Positions 35,287 through 44,425 are shown, counted from the stretch's first letter. The stretch is 64,000 nt of DNA from Flavobacterium luteolum (GCF_027111275.1 NZ_CP114286.1:4326501-4390500), one strand, 5' to 3'. Notes: generated by a model from the sequence alone, not told the origin. A program made the numbers and translations.

Positions 35287-36201
35287 GTGAAAACAACAAA
35301 GTATTATATAGCGGCAATTATTGCTTTTACCACATGGGGACTTTTCAGCTTGGTTTTAAGGCCAATTCATGAGTATCCGTCATTAGATATTCTATTTTTC
35401 CGTGTGTTTAGCTGTAGTATTTTGATGCTTTTGATCGCCCTTTTATTCAAAAGAAAACAAATAAAAGAGACCATCGAAATTTTTAAAGCATTGCCAAAAT
35501 CAGAAAAAAGAAAATCTGTTTTATTGAATATTGGCGGAAGTGCTTTTTTGATGGGAAATTGGTTTACGTATATTTATGTAATGAATCATGTCAGTGTTAA
35601 AGCAACTTCTCTAGCGTATTTAGTTTGCCCGATTCTGACCACCATATTAGCTTATTTTATATTGCAGGAAAAACTGTCCAAAACGCAGTGGATTTCTGTG
35701 GGATTAAGCATTTCAGGCTGTGTTTTGCTGTCTTATGCCGCTATTATGGATATGGTTTTCAGTATTATTATCGGATTAACTTATGCCTCTTATTTAGTAA
35801 GCCAGCGTGCGAATAAAGGTTTTGATAAATTTATTGTACTGACTTTTCATATTACCTTGGCAGCATTAGTATTATTACCGTTTTATCCGGTTTTTGGGGG
35901 ACCGGTTCCAACGGAATTTAAGTTTTATCTCTGCATTGAAACCATTGCAATTGTATTTACTATAATTCCGTTATTTCTCAATTTATATGCACTTTCAGGA
36001 ATCAACTCTTCGACAGTTGGAATGTTATTAAACATTAATCCGATGATTGCATTTGGTTTGGCGGCCTTCTTTTTCAAAGAAAATATTACGCCATTGCAGA
36101 TTACAGCATATGGTATCATTTTTACCGCAGTGTTAGTTTTTAATTCGCATCATATTTTTGCCATAAAGCAAAAAATGACCTCAATATCCAAAGGTTCTTA
36201 A
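35287..36201 (+). CDS. EamA/RarD-type drug-metabolite transporter
   Basis: The 304-aa protein has ten hydrophobic segments in two EamA halves (FTTWGLFSLVLRPIHEYPSL in the first, GLTYASYLVSQRANKGFDKF at the start of the second, LLNINPMIAFGLAAFFFKE in the last). The RPIHEYPSLDILFFRVF segment is RarD-like. The open frame extends to a TTG at 35248, but a GTG at 35287 (VKTTKYYIAAI) gives the usual short N-terminus, so this is chosen. It is divergent from a MocR regulator. An intrinsic terminator follows at 36267. Confidence 0.85.
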   Translation: MKTTKYYIAAIIAFTTWGLFSLVLRPIHEYPSLDILFFRVFSCSILMLLIALLFKRKQIKETIEIFKALPKSEKRKSVLLNIGGSAFLMGNWFTYIYVMNHVSVKATSLAYLVCPILTTILAYFILQEKLSKTQWISVGLSISGCVLLSYAAIMDMVFSIIIGLTYASYLVSQRANKGFDKFIVLTFHITLAALVLLPFYPVFGGPVPTEFKFYLCIETIAIVFTIIPLFLNLYALSGINSSTVGMLLNINPMIAFGLAAFFFKENITPLQITAYGIIFTAVLVFNSHHIFAIKQKMTSISKGS

Positions 36202-36266
36202 TTCTTAGTTTTCATATTTTTTATTGGTTTAAAATCGAAAATTGTCAGAATCTTAACAGGATGTTT

Positions 36267-36303
36267 AAACAGGAATGAGTATATTTCATTCCTGTTTTTT
36301 TAT
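36267..36303 (+). terminator. Intrinsic terminator after the EamA gene
   Basis: AAACAGGAATGA (36267-36278) pairs with TCATTCCTGTTT (36286-36297), followed by T-rich sequence. Confidence 0.9.
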
Positions 36304-36327
36304 GCAATAAACTGAAAAAAATATTTA

Positions 36328-36497
36328 GCCACAGATTTCACAGATTAAAAAGATTATATTCTTGTGAGAAAAAATGTTGCCACGAATTCCACTAATTTTC
36401 ACGAATTAAAAATTTTTAGAATAGGGAATAAAATTTGTGAAAATTAGTGGAATTCGTGGTGAGAAAAAAAATCATTTTAATCTGTGTAATCTGTGGC
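36328..36497. repeat. Nested palindrome before the acyl-CoA dehydrogenase gene
   Basis: Outer arms 36328-36355 and 36470-36497 pair over 28 nt (GCCACAGATTTCACAGATTA type). Inner arms 36380-36407 and 36432-36459 pair over 28 nt (CCACGAATTCCACTAATTTT type). The outer and inner families and their order repeat those of 7985-8133. It fills most of the 331-nt gap 36202-36532. Confidence 0.9.
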
Positions 36498-36532
36498 AGA
36501 AAAAAAACTATTATAAACCGAATACCACTCAT

Positions 36533-38791
36533 ATGAAAATATCCAAACTTCAAGCCTTTACTCCGTTATTTTATTTAGTGTGGTCAGATGATTTACTGAC
36601 GCAAAAAGAGTTTACAACTTTACAAGGATTTATAAATTCTCTAAATGTATTATCTCAAGAAGAAAAAGAATATTTACTTTCTAAAGTAGATATTTCAAAT
36701 CCGCCTTCGCGAAATGAACTCACACAATGGAAATCGGATATTGAAAAAAGCATTCAAGATAAATCTTCAGTTAAGTCCATTTTTGATATTGCAAAAGCAC
36801 TTTCAGGAACCGATTTAGATTTAACTCCAATAGAATCTGATTTCAAAAAACTGGAAAATGATTTAGGAATTTTGGGTGAAGAAGCGCTGCAAAACTTTAA
36901 AACCAAAGCAGGCTCTTTTACTGCCGATTCTCATACTAATGCTAGTTTTGATATTCAGAAAATCACTCAGATTTTAGACGGAAAAGAAGCCACAATAATC
37001 AAAAGAGTAAAATCGGTGATTTCAAGACCCGAATTTGCGTATGAAACTTCTACCGATATTAACGTTTTCAGACAAACCGTTTACAAATGGTGTAAAATTC
37101 TGGCCGATGAAAACCTCGGAAGTATGGCATATCCGAAGGAATACGGAGGAGGGGGAAATGTAGAAGATTATTTTGCGATTATGGAAACGCTGAGCTATCA
37201 CGATTTAAGTCTGGTAATTAAATTTGGTGTTCAGTTTGGACTTTGGGGAATGAGCGTTCAGTCTCTTGGAACTGAAAAACATTATGCTAAATATTTAAAA
37301 GATATTGGCTCGCTGAAACTTCCTGGCTGTTTTGCTATGACCGAAACACATCACGGATCGAACGTAAAAGGTTTAGAAACTACAGCAACTTACAATCATA
37401 GCGATCAGACTTTTACTATTCACACACCAAATAAAAATGCGCAAAAAGAATATATTGGCAACGCAGCTGTTCACGGACAAAAAGCAACTGTTTTTGCGAA
37501 ATTAATTATTGACGATCACGATTATGGTGTTAATGCGTTTGTGGTTCCGTTACGCGATCCAAATGGAAATGTCGTAAATGGCGTAACAATTGGCGATTGT
37601 GGTCATAAAATGGGATTAAATGGCGTAGATAATGGAACGATTAGTTTCGATAATGTAGTAATTCCGAAAGAAGATATGCTTGATCGTTTTGCTTCTGTGA
37701 ATGAGAAAGGCGAATTTGAAAGTCCGATTCCGAGTGATAATCGTAGATTTTTTACCATGTTAGGCACTTTGGTAGGAGGTAGAATCGGGATTCCGCGTTC
37801 AGCTTTAGCAGCAGCAAAATCTGGATTGACAATTGCCATTCGTTACAGCGATCAAAGAAGACAATTTGGACCAGAAGGCGGATCTGAAGTTCCGATCTTA
37901 AATTATAGAATGCATCAACGCAGATTGTTGCCGCCTTTGGCTAAAACATATGCGGTTCATTTTGCATTACAATATCTAACCAACAGATTTTTAAATAGAA
38001 CGGAAGCTGAAATGCAAGAAATTGAAGCTTTGGCTGCGGGAATGAAATCGTATTCAACTTGGAGCACGAGAGATATTTTGCAGGAATGCCGTGAGGCGTG
38101 TGGAGGAAAAGGATATTTATCTGAAAACCGAATCGATGCACTTAAAAATGACACGGAAATCTATACCACTTTTGAAGGCGATAATACGGTTTTGATGCAA
38201 TTAGTGGCTAAAAATCGTTTGGCAGAATTCAGAAAATCGTTTGGAGAAATGGGTTCGCTTGGAATCATTAATTACGTATATGAAAATGCAAAAACAGCTA
38301 TTGCTGAGAAAAATCCAATTGCAACCAGAAGAACAGATGATGAGCATTTGTTAGATAGTGAATTTCATCTTCAGGCATTTGTTCACAGAGAAAAGACAAT
38401 CTTGGCTTCTGCAGCGCGACGCATCAAGAAATTGATTGATGGCGGACTAGAGCCTTATGATGCATTTAATGTCGTTCAGCATCAAATGATTGATGTTGCA
38501 CAGGCGTATCTAGAAAGAATAGTTCTAGAACAATTTCAGCTTGCAATAAAAGCGGTTGAAGATGAACCATCAAAAGCAATTTTGACGAAACTGAATCAGC
38601 TGTACGCACTTTCTACAATCGAAAAAAATAAAGCTTGGTATTTGGAAGACGGTTATATGGAAGCAGTTAAAACCAAAGCAGTCCGTAAAATTGTAAATCA
38701 GCTTTGCTGGGATATTCGTCCTGATGCTGTAGCTCTGGTAAATGCTTTTGATATTCCAGAAAGCTGTTTGGCAGCGCCAATTGCGGTTTAA
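36533..38791 (+). CDS. Large acyl-CoA dehydrogenase/oxidase-type flavoprotein
   Basis: The 752-aa protein resembles acyl-CoA oxidases in length and layout: a helical N-terminal region (1-150), an acyl-CoA dehydrogenase core with CFAMTETHHGSNVKGLETTA and FGPEGGSEVPILNYRMHQRRL, the ECREACGGKGYL motif, and TTFEGDNTVLMQLVAKN where the catalytic Glu of the oxidase group lies. It should oxidise an acyl-CoA at the alpha-beta position. The in-frame ATG at 36437 lies in palindromic repeat DNA, so the start at 36533 (MKISKLQAFTPLFYL) is used. The chain length of the substrate is unknown. Confidence 0.9.
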   Translation: MKISKLQAFTPLFYLVWSDDLLTQKEFTTLQGFINSLNVLSQEEKEYLLSKVDISNPPSRNELTQWKSDIEKSIQDKSSVKSIFDIAKALSGTDLDLTPIESDFKKLENDLGILGEEALQNFKTKAGSFTADSHTNASFDIQKITQILDGKEATIIKRVKSVISRPEFAYETSTDINVFRQTVYKWCKILADENLGSMAYPKEYGGGGNVEDYFAIMETLSYHDLSLVIKFGVQFGLWGMSVQSLGTEKHYAKYLKDIGSLKLPGCFAMTETHHGSNVKGLETTATYNHSDQTFTIHTPNKNAQKEYIGNAAVHGQKATVFAKLIIDDHDYGVNAFVVPLRDPNGNVVNGVTIGDCGHKMGLNGVDNGTISFDNVVIPKEDMLDRFASVNEKGEFESPIPSDNRRFFTMLGTLVGGRIGIPRSALAAAKSGLTIAIRYSDQRRQFGPEGGSEVPILNYRMHQRRLLPPLAKTYAVHFALQYLTNRFLNRTEAEMQEIEALAAGMKSYSTWSTRDILQECREACGGKGYLSENRIDALKNDTEIYTTFEGDNTVLMQLVAKNRLAEFRKSFGEMGSLGIINYVYENAKTAIAEKNPIATRRTDDEHLLDSEFHLQAFVHREKTILASAARRIKKLIDGGLEPYDAFNVVQHQMIDVAQAYLERIVLEQFQLAIKAVEDEPSKAILTKLNQLYALSTIEKNKAWYLEDGYMEAVKTKAVRKIVNQLCWDIRPDAVALVNAFDIPESCLAAPIAV

Positions 38792-38820
38792 TTTTAAACC
38801 ATATAAGTAATATAAGTTTA

Positions 38821-38865
38821 AAAAAAATCTTTGCCAAAGTTTTAAACTTTGGCAAAGATTTTTTT
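38821..38865. terminator. Perfect 22-bp palindrome acting as bidirectional terminator
   Basis: Arms 38821-38842 and 38844-38865 are perfectly complementary (core TTTGCCAAAGTTT). A and T tracts lie at each end. It separates the converging acyl-CoA dehydrogenase and tautomerase-fold genes. Outer flanks repeat ATATAAG and ATAAAAG units. Confidence 0.88.
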
Positions 38866-38912
38866 ATACCATTAAAGTTTAAGACATAAAAGTAATGATA
38901 ACATAAAAGCCT

Positions 38913-39257
38913 TTATATCATTGTTTTATTAAAATAGTTTGACTTTTCAAATTCTTGGACATTCATAGAAATTACAGAAACTTCTGGAAGCAGAGCATTC
39001 AATTTTGTAACAATTACTTTTGATAGGTTACCTTTTTGTTCATCATTTCGTCCTTCCATAATATAGCTGAAAACATGGATGAAATCATCTAAGGTATTTC
39101 CGTTGTTATAATTTGTAAAAGGATTAATACGAACTTTAATTTCCGAAGCAGTAAAAAGATCAATTGATAAAGCGGCATCAAAAACTCCCTGTATTATTTC
39201 GTCTGCAGCTAGTCGGCGCAGCACATTTTCTGAACAGTCAATTATAAAGTGTGGCAT
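38913..39257 (-). CDS. 5-carboxymethyl-2-hydroxymuconate isomerase family (tautomerase fold)
   Basis: The 114-aa protein starts MPHFIIDCSENVL, with Pro at position 2 ready to become the N-terminal catalytic proline after Met removal. It continues with HVFSYIMEGRNDEQKGNLSKVI, which fits the CHMI (PF02962) subgroup of the tautomerase superfamily. The classical enzyme acts in homoprotocatechuate degradation, but no other gene of that pathway is near. So the role here may be different. A standalone gene. Confidence 0.8.
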   Translation of the reverse strand: MPHFIIDCSENVLRRLAADEIIQGVFDAALSIDLFTASEIKVRINPFTNYNNGNTLDDFIHVFSYIMEGRNDEQKGNLSKVIVTKLNALLPEVSVISMNVQEFEKSNYFNKTMI

Positions 39258-39287
39258 AATTTTTAAGTTTTATAGGGTTTGTTGAAA

Positions 39288-39295
39288 CAAAATTA
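39288..39295 (-). promoter_or_regulatory. Candidate -7 element for the tautomerase-fold gene
   Basis: Minus-strand TAATTTTG fits TAnnTTTG about 30 nt before the start codon. No TTG partner is evident. Confidence 0.35.
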
Positions 39296-39336
39296 TAAAA
39301 AAGCTCCCTTGTAATATTTTAGAATACACACTTTAT

Positions 39337-39344
39337 TATATTTG
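39337..39344 (+). promoter_or_regulatory. Candidate -7 element for the DUF6377 regulator
   Basis: TATATTTG fits TAnnTTTG and lies 27 nt before the preferred TTG start at 39372. The nearest TTG (39309) is 25 nt upstream. Confidence 0.45.
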
Positions 39345-39371
39345 TATATCTTATTTTATTTTTTTGTCAGT

Positions 39372-41018
39372 TTGAAAAATCTATTTCTTTCCCTTTTTAC
39401 AGTTCTTATTAGCTTTCCTCTTTTTGCATCGGAGAGCACAGATGTTATTTTAAAAGAGCTAAACGAAGCAATCAAAAATAAACAGCATTACGTAAAAATT
39501 AAAGAAGAACGAATTGCGAACTTCAAGAAAATTAAATCTGAGAATCTTACCAAAGAACAGGAGTATAATTACAACAAAACGCTTTATTTAGAATATCAGA
39601 AACTAAACTCAGATTCAGCTATTCAATACGTAAAAAAGAACCTCAAAATTGCAGAAGAACTTCAAAATAAAGAGCTTTTCAATTTGGCCCAATTGGAATT
39701 GGTAACGCTTTATTCCTCTTCTGGAAAATACCGTGAATCTGAAGCCATTTTAAAGAGTATTAATAAAAAAAGCCTTCCTGCTTCTTTACTCCCAAATTAT
39801 TTTATTTCGTATCGTGAGTTTTTCGAGCATTACGCTGCAAATAGTTACAGTCCTGAATATAGAAAACAGATAGGAAAATATAGAGATTCATTATTAAGTA
39901 TTCTAAATCCGAATACATTGGATTTTCAAATTAATAGAATTCAGCAGGATATTTTTATTGATAAAAAATACAATGATCCCAAAAAGCAATTATTGGCTTT
40001 ATTGAATAAAACAAAAGAAGAAAGTCCGCAATATGCAATGATTACGTATTTATTAGGGAAAATTGCAGAAGCCACACATGATTTAGAATACAGAAAGAAA
40101 TACTACGCGCTTTCGGCCACTTCAGATATTAAAAATGCCAATAAAGACAATGCTTCCTTGCAGGAACTGGCTTTGGTTTTTTACGAAATAGGAGATGTTG
40201 ATATGGCCTACAAACTCACGCAATCTGCCATTGAAGACGCGCTTTATTGCAATGTTCAGTTCAGGACTTTGCTCATGTCTGAAGTATATTCGATTATCAA
40301 TACCGTATATTTAGAACGTGAAGCGCAGAGAAAAAGCGAATTACAGATTTACTTGCTTTGCATTAGTCTGCTTTCTTTGTTTTTGATCGTTGCGGTTATT
40401 TACGTGTATATACAGATGAAAAAGGTTTCCAGAATTCGATCAGAACTTTATGAAACCAGTCAGAAATTAGCCGAATTAAACAAAGATATTACCGAAACAA
40501 ACAGTCAGTTGCAGGAAAGTAATCTGCAATTGTCTGAATCTAATTTGGTAAAAGAAGAATATATAGCACATTTCTTTAGCCTTTGTTCGACTTACATCAA
40601 TAAATTGGAAAATTACCGTATCATATTAAACAAGAAAGCAACGGCAAAACAATTTGATGAAATTTACAAAATTCTAAAGTCAACTACTTTGGTTGATAAT
40701 GAATTAGAGGAATTGTATAAGAACTTCGATATTATCTTTTTAAACTTATATCCAACATTTGTCAAAGATTTCAATGCTTTATTAATACCAGAAGAACAGA
40801 TTGTTCTCAAGCAAAATGAATTGCTAAATACCGAGCTTCGAATTTTTGCTTTAATCAGATTAGGAATTACTGATAGTGTTAAAATAGCGGCATTTTTACG
40901 TTATTCTTTAAGCACAATTTACAACTATCGCACAAGAGCTCGAAATAAGGCTGCAGTTTCGCGAAATGATTTCGAAGAAAAGGTCATGAAAATAGGTTCA
41001 AAGACTTTGAAAGTGTAA
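39372..41018 (+). CDS. DUF6377 family transmembrane regulator (TPR-like sensor, LuxR-like HTH)
   Basis: The 548-aa protein has a signal peptide (KNLFLSLFTVLISFPLFAS), a periplasmic helical repeat region (about 20-320) like TPRs, one membrane helix (LLCISLLSLFLIVAVIYVYI, about 335-355), a coiled coil of repeated Q-L-x-E-S-N (LNKDITETNSQLQESNLQL), and a C-terminal domain ending in an HTH (FALIRLGITDSVKIAAFLRY, SLSTIYNYRTRARNKA). This is the DUF6377 layout, found next to glycan-use genes in Bacteroidota. A TTG start at 39372 gives a proper signal peptide. An ATG is lacking. It is followed by a GH3 gene with a repeated DNA motif between them. Confidence 0.85.
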   Translation: MKNLFLSLFTVLISFPLFASESTDVILKELNEAIKNKQHYVKIKEERIANFKKIKSENLTKEQEYNYNKTLYLEYQKLNSDSAIQYVKKNLKIAEELQNKELFNLAQLELVTLYSSSGKYRESEAILKSINKKSLPASLLPNYFISYREFFEHYAANSYSPEYRKQIGKYRDSLLSILNPNTLDFQINRIQQDIFIDKKYNDPKKQLLALLNKTKEESPQYAMITYLLGKIAEATHDLEYRKKYYALSATSDIKNANKDNASLQELALVFYEIGDVDMAYKLTQSAIEDALYCNVQFRTLLMSEVYSIINTVYLEREAQRKSELQIYLLCISLLSLFLIVAVIYVYIQMKKVSRIRSELYETSQKLAELNKDITETNSQLQESNLQLSESNLVKEEYIAHFFSLCSTYINKLENYRIILNKKATAKQFDEIYKILKSTTLVDNELEELYKNFDIIFLNLYPTFVKDFNALLIPEEQIVLKQNELLNTELRIFALIRLGITDSVKIAAFLRYSLSTIYNYRTRARNKAAVSRNDFEEKVMKIGSKTLKV

Positions 41019-41021
41019 AAA

Positions 41022-41112
41022 ATAGTTTTAAATCTACTACTTTTTTTAGTGATTTTAAAATGTTAAGTTTTTGTAATTCAATATTTTAGTTTTTTAATCT
41101 ACTACTTTTTTC
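41022..41112. promoter_or_regulatory. Two 16-nt direct repeats upstream of the GH3 gene
   Basis: AATCTACTACTTTTTT occurs at 41031-41046 and 41096-41111, 65 nt apart. Both copies are preceded by TAGTTTT, and both are followed after a gap by AAAATGT. They lie between the DUF6377 regulator gene and the GH3 gene and are absent elsewhere in the window as far as I can see. Confidence 0.65.
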
Positions 41113-41223
41113 TGTCTAAAAATGTAACATGTACTATAACGTTTTAGTTTTACAATATGATAAAAAAAGTTTTTCGGTAAGAAGACTTTCCTATTATAAA
41201 CTAATGCTTTAATAAATACTGTT

Positions 41224-43440
41224 ATGTTAAAAAACGTTAAAACAATTGTTGTTTTACTTTTACTAAGTTCTGTTGGAATGAATGCCCAGAACAAAGTGCC
41301 AGTTTATCTAGACGATAAAAAACCGATTGAAGAGCGTGTAGAAGATGCGCTTAAACGAATGACTACCGAAGAGAAAATTGCCATGATTCATGCGCAATCT
41401 AAATTTAGTTCTCCAGGTGTAAAACGTCTTGGGATTCCAGAAAACTGGATGACCGATGGACCACACGGAATTCGTGCAGAGGTAAAATGGGACGAATGGG
41501 ATCAGGCAGGATGGACAAACGATTCTTGTATTGCTTTTCCAGCGCTTACGGCACTTTCATCAACATGGAACAAAGAATTGGCTTCTTTATATGGTAAATC
41601 TATTGGAGAAGAAGCACGTTACCGCAACAAAAACGTATTATTAGGGCCTGGTGTAAACATTTACAGAAGTCCATTAAACGGACGTAACTTCGAATATATG
41701 GGAGAAGATCCGTTTTTAGCTTCAAAAATGGTTGTTCCCTATATTAAAGGAGTGCAGTCAAATGGAGTTGCGGCTTGCGTAAAACATTTTGCTTTAAACA
41801 ATCAGGAAACTAAACGTAATTCTGTGGACGTAATTGTTGACGATCGTACATTGTACGAAATTTATCTTCCAGCTTTTAAAGCTGCAGTTCAAGAAGGTGA
41901 TGTTTGGTCAATTATGGGCGCTTACAATAAATACAAAGGACAGCAATGCTGCCATAACGAATATTTGTTAAACGATATTCTTCGCGGAGAATGGGGCTTC
42001 AAAGGAGTTGTAGTTTCTGACTGGGGTGGTGTTAACGATACTAAACAAGCTATACATAATGGATTGGATATGGAATTTGGTTCTTGGACAAATGGTTTGT
42101 CTTGGGGAACAAGTAATGCTTATGACAACTATTATTTAGCAAAACCATATTCTGAAATGATCAGAAAAGGAGAAATTGGAACAAAAGAATTAGATGAAAA
42201 AGTGCGTCGTATTCTTCGTTTATCTTTCTTGACGACTATGGATAGAAATCGTCCTTTTGGATCTTTTGGAACAGAAGAGCACGCTATTGCAGGGCGTAAA
42301 ATTGCTGAAGAAGGAATTGTTTTATTGCAAAACAACAACAACATTTTGCCAATCAATCTTTCTAAAACTAAAAAGATTGCTGTAATTGGAGAAAATGCTA
42401 TTAAAATGATGACTGTTGGTGGAGGAAGTTCTTCACTTAAAGCTAGATACGAAATCACACCATTAGAAGGTTTGAAGAAAAGAATCGGAAATCAAGCTGA
42501 AATTGTATACGCAAGAGGTTATGTAGGAGATCCGACAAGTAACTATAACGGAGTTATAGCTAAAGTAAGCTTAGAAGATAAACGTTCTCCTGCTGAGTTA
42601 ACGGCAGAAGCTTTAAAAGTGGCAAAAGATGCAGATATTGTTCTTTTCATCGGTGGATTGAACAAAAGTCCAAATCAAGATGACGAAGGACATGATCGTA
42701 ATGAATTGAATTTATCTTATGGTCAGGATAAATTAATCAGCGATTTAGCGAAAGTAAACAAAAACATTGTTTTCGTAAATATTTCTGGAAATGCAATCGC
42801 AATGCCTTGGATTAAAGAAGTTCCAGGAATTGTTCAAGGATGGTTTTTAGGAACTGAAGCTGGAAATGCTTTAGCAAATGTTTTGGTTGGCGATGTGAAT
42901 CCGTCAGGAAAATTATCTTTCACTTTCCCAGTAAAATTATCTGATAACGGAGCTCACGCTTTAGGTGAATTCCCAGGTGGTGATTCAGTAAAATACAATG
43001 AAGGAATTTTTGTAGGGTACCGTTGGGCTGATAAAAACAAAATCAAACCTTTGTTCTCTTTCGGACACGGTTTAAGCTACACGACTTTTGCTTACGGAAA
43101 AGTAACAGCAGACAAAAAACAAATGAACGCTGGAGATAAAATCACATTCTCTGTAAATGTAAAAAATACTGGAAGCAGAGAAGGTTCTGAAGTAGTTCAA
43201 TTGTATATTTCTGATTTAAAATCTTCATTGCCACGTCCAGTAAAAGAATTAAAAGGTTTTGAGAAAGTAGCTCTTAAAGCTGGAGAAGAAAAAACAGTAA
43301 CGTTTACAGTTGATAAAACGGCTTTAAGTTTCTTTGACGATAAAAAACACGACTGGGTTGCTGAACCTGGTGATTTTGAAGCAATTATTGGTGCTTCTTC
43401 AACAGATATAAAATCTAAAGTGAATTTTTCACTTAAATAA
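41224..43440 (+). CDS. Glycoside hydrolase family 3 beta-glucosidase-like enzyme
   Basis: The 738-aa protein has a signal peptide (MLKNVKTIVVLLLLSSVGMNAQ), the GH3 TIM barrel with MTDGPHGIRAE, LGPGVNIYRSPLNGRNFEYMGEDP and the nucleophile D266 in GVVVSDWGGV, the alpha/beta sandwich with LPINLSKTKKIAVIGENA, and the C-terminal fibronectin III-like domain (VNVKNTGSREGSEVVQLYIS). It should release glucosyl or xylosyl units in the periplasm. It follows the regulator gene and its repeats and may be cotranscribed with the DUF1349 gene. Confidence 0.95.
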   Translation: MLKNVKTIVVLLLLSSVGMNAQNKVPVYLDDKKPIEERVEDALKRMTTEEKIAMIHAQSKFSSPGVKRLGIPENWMTDGPHGIRAEVKWDEWDQAGWTNDSCIAFPALTALSSTWNKELASLYGKSIGEEARYRNKNVLLGPGVNIYRSPLNGRNFEYMGEDPFLASKMVVPYIKGVQSNGVAACVKHFALNNQETKRNSVDVIVDDRTLYEIYLPAFKAAVQEGDVWSIMGAYNKYKGQQCCHNEYLLNDILRGEWGFKGVVVSDWGGVNDTKQAIHNGLDMEFGSWTNGLSWGTSNAYDNYYLAKPYSEMIRKGEIGTKELDEKVRRILRLSFLTTMDRNRPFGSFGTEEHAIAGRKIAEEGIVLLQNNNNILPINLSKTKKIAVIGENAIKMMTVGGGSSSLKARYEITPLEGLKKRIGNQAEIVYARGYVGDPTSNYNGVIAKVSLEDKRSPAELTAEALKVAKDADIVLFIGGLNKSPNQDDEGHDRNELNLSYGQDKLISDLAKVNKNIVFVNISGNAIAMPWIKEVPGIVQGWFLGTEAGNALANVLVGDVNPSGKLSFTFPVKLSDNGAHALGEFPGGDSVKYNEGIFVGYRWADKNKIKPLFSFGHGLSYTTFAYGKVTADKKQMNAGDKITFSVNVKNTGSREGSEVVQLYISDLKSSLPRPVKELKGFEKVALKAGEEKTVTFTVDKTALSFFDDKKHDWVAEPGDFEAIIGASSTDIKSKVNFSLK

Positions 43441-43472
43441 GTTTTTTTATTTCTAAAAATTGGTTGGTTTGT

Positions 43473-43503
43473 AAAGCTGCAAGTGTAAAAATTTGCAGCT
43501 TTG
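43473..43503 (+). terminator. Weak terminator-like hairpin after the GH3 gene
   Basis: AAAGCTGCAA (43473-43482) pairs with TTGCAGCTTT (43493-43502) and is followed by the short T tract GCTTTT. Confidence 0.5.
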
Positions 43504-43520
43504 CTTTTAGTTAAAATCTT

Positions 43521-43620
43521 ACCATTAAGGCATTAAGAAACATAAAGAATAGCTTTATTGTCTAATATTTTGAGCCAGGTTCATGAAGTAAAAGCTTAAT
43601 TTTCTTAATATCTTAATGGT
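43521..43620. repeat. CATTAAG-family inverted repeat before the DUF1349 gene
   Basis: ACCATTAAGGCATTAAGAAA at the left end pairs with the right end, TTTTCTTAATATCTTAATGG plus T. Units CATTAAGn repeat at about 8-10 nt. The right arm ends 11 nt before the start codon of the next gene. Confidence 0.75.
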
Positions 43621-43631
43621 TTTAAAAAAAA

Positions 43632-44285
43632 ATGGATATGAAAAAAATTACGCTCGCAATATTGACTTTATTTTTTGCGAAGAATATTTCAGCACAAAGT
43701 CTGAATAAAATGCAATGGTTTAATGAACCTGAAAAATGGGAAATTAAAAACAATGCTTTAATTATGAATGTCACCGCAAATAGCGATTATTGGAGAATTT
43801 CGCATTATGGTTTTACAGTCGATGATGCTCCTTTTTACTATGCAACCTATGGAGGAGAATTTGAAGCAAAAGTAAAATTGACGGGAAATTATATTGCTCG
43901 TTTTGACCAGATGGGATTAATGATTCGTATTGACGAAAAGAATTACATTAAAACTGGAGTTGAATTCGTTGATGGAAAATTCAATATCAGTACCGTCGTA
44001 ACGCACGATAAAAGTGATTGGAGTGTAACAACTTTAGAAAAAGTGCCTCCTTTTATCTGGATAAAAGCCGTACGAAGATTAGATGCTGTTGAGATATTTT
44101 ATTCTTTTGATGATAAAAATTACATCATGACCAGAAATGCGCCTTTGCAGGATAACACGCCTGTGATGGTTGGTTTAATGGCCGCTTCTCCAGACGGAAA
44201 AGGTTTTGAAGCTAAATTTGAAAACTTCTCAGTAAAACACTTGCCAGACCAAAGAAGATTAGAATGGCTTAAAAATCACCAATAG
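43632..44285 (+). CDS. DUF1349 domain protein with signal peptide
   Basis: The 217-aa secreted protein has a signal peptide (MKKITLAILTLFFAKNISAQ) and a DUF1349 beta-sandwich (concanavalin-like lectin/glucanase fold), with MQWFNEPEKWEIKNNALIMN, YIARFDQMGLMIRIDEKNYIKTGVEF and VGLMAASPDGKGFEAKFENF. Members such as YesU occur beside carbohydrate genes and may bind or process sugars, with no established activity. The proposed partner is the upstream GH3. Start at 43632 or the ATG six bases later. Confidence 0.85.
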   Translation: MDMKKITLAILTLFFAKNISAQSLNKMQWFNEPEKWEIKNNALIMNVTANSDYWRISHYGFTVDDAPFYYATYGGEFEAKVKLTGNYIARFDQMGLMIRIDEKNYIKTGVEFVDGKFNISTVVTHDKSDWSVTTLEKVPPFIWIKAVRRLDAVEIFYSFDDKNYIMTRNAPLQDNTPVMVGLMAASPDGKGFEAKFENFSVKHLPDQRRLEWLKNHQ

Positions 44286-44290
44286 ATTTG

Positions 44291-44422
44291 AAGTTATAAG
44301 TTAGGAGTTAGGAGTGATAAAACTGAGAGTCAAATCAACAAAGAGCTTCAAACTTGAAAATTTAACTTATAACACTTCACACAATAACTTTAACCGATAA
44401 CCCTTAACCCATAACTTATAAC
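44291..44422. repeat. AGTTAGG-family inverted repeat before the acyltransferase gene
   Basis: The left part (44291-44320) is the 7-nt tandem AGTTATA AGTTAGG AGTTAGG AGTGATA. The right part (44361-44422) carries TAACTTATAAC twice and ATAACTT, TAACCG, ATAACCC, TTAACCC units. The element ends three bases before the ATG. Confidence 0.75.
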
Positions 44423-44425
44423 CAA

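Noticed and set aside
36437-36532. Upstream start of the acyl-CoA dehydrogenase
   Set aside because: It lies in the nested palindrome; the downstream Met gives the family N-terminus.
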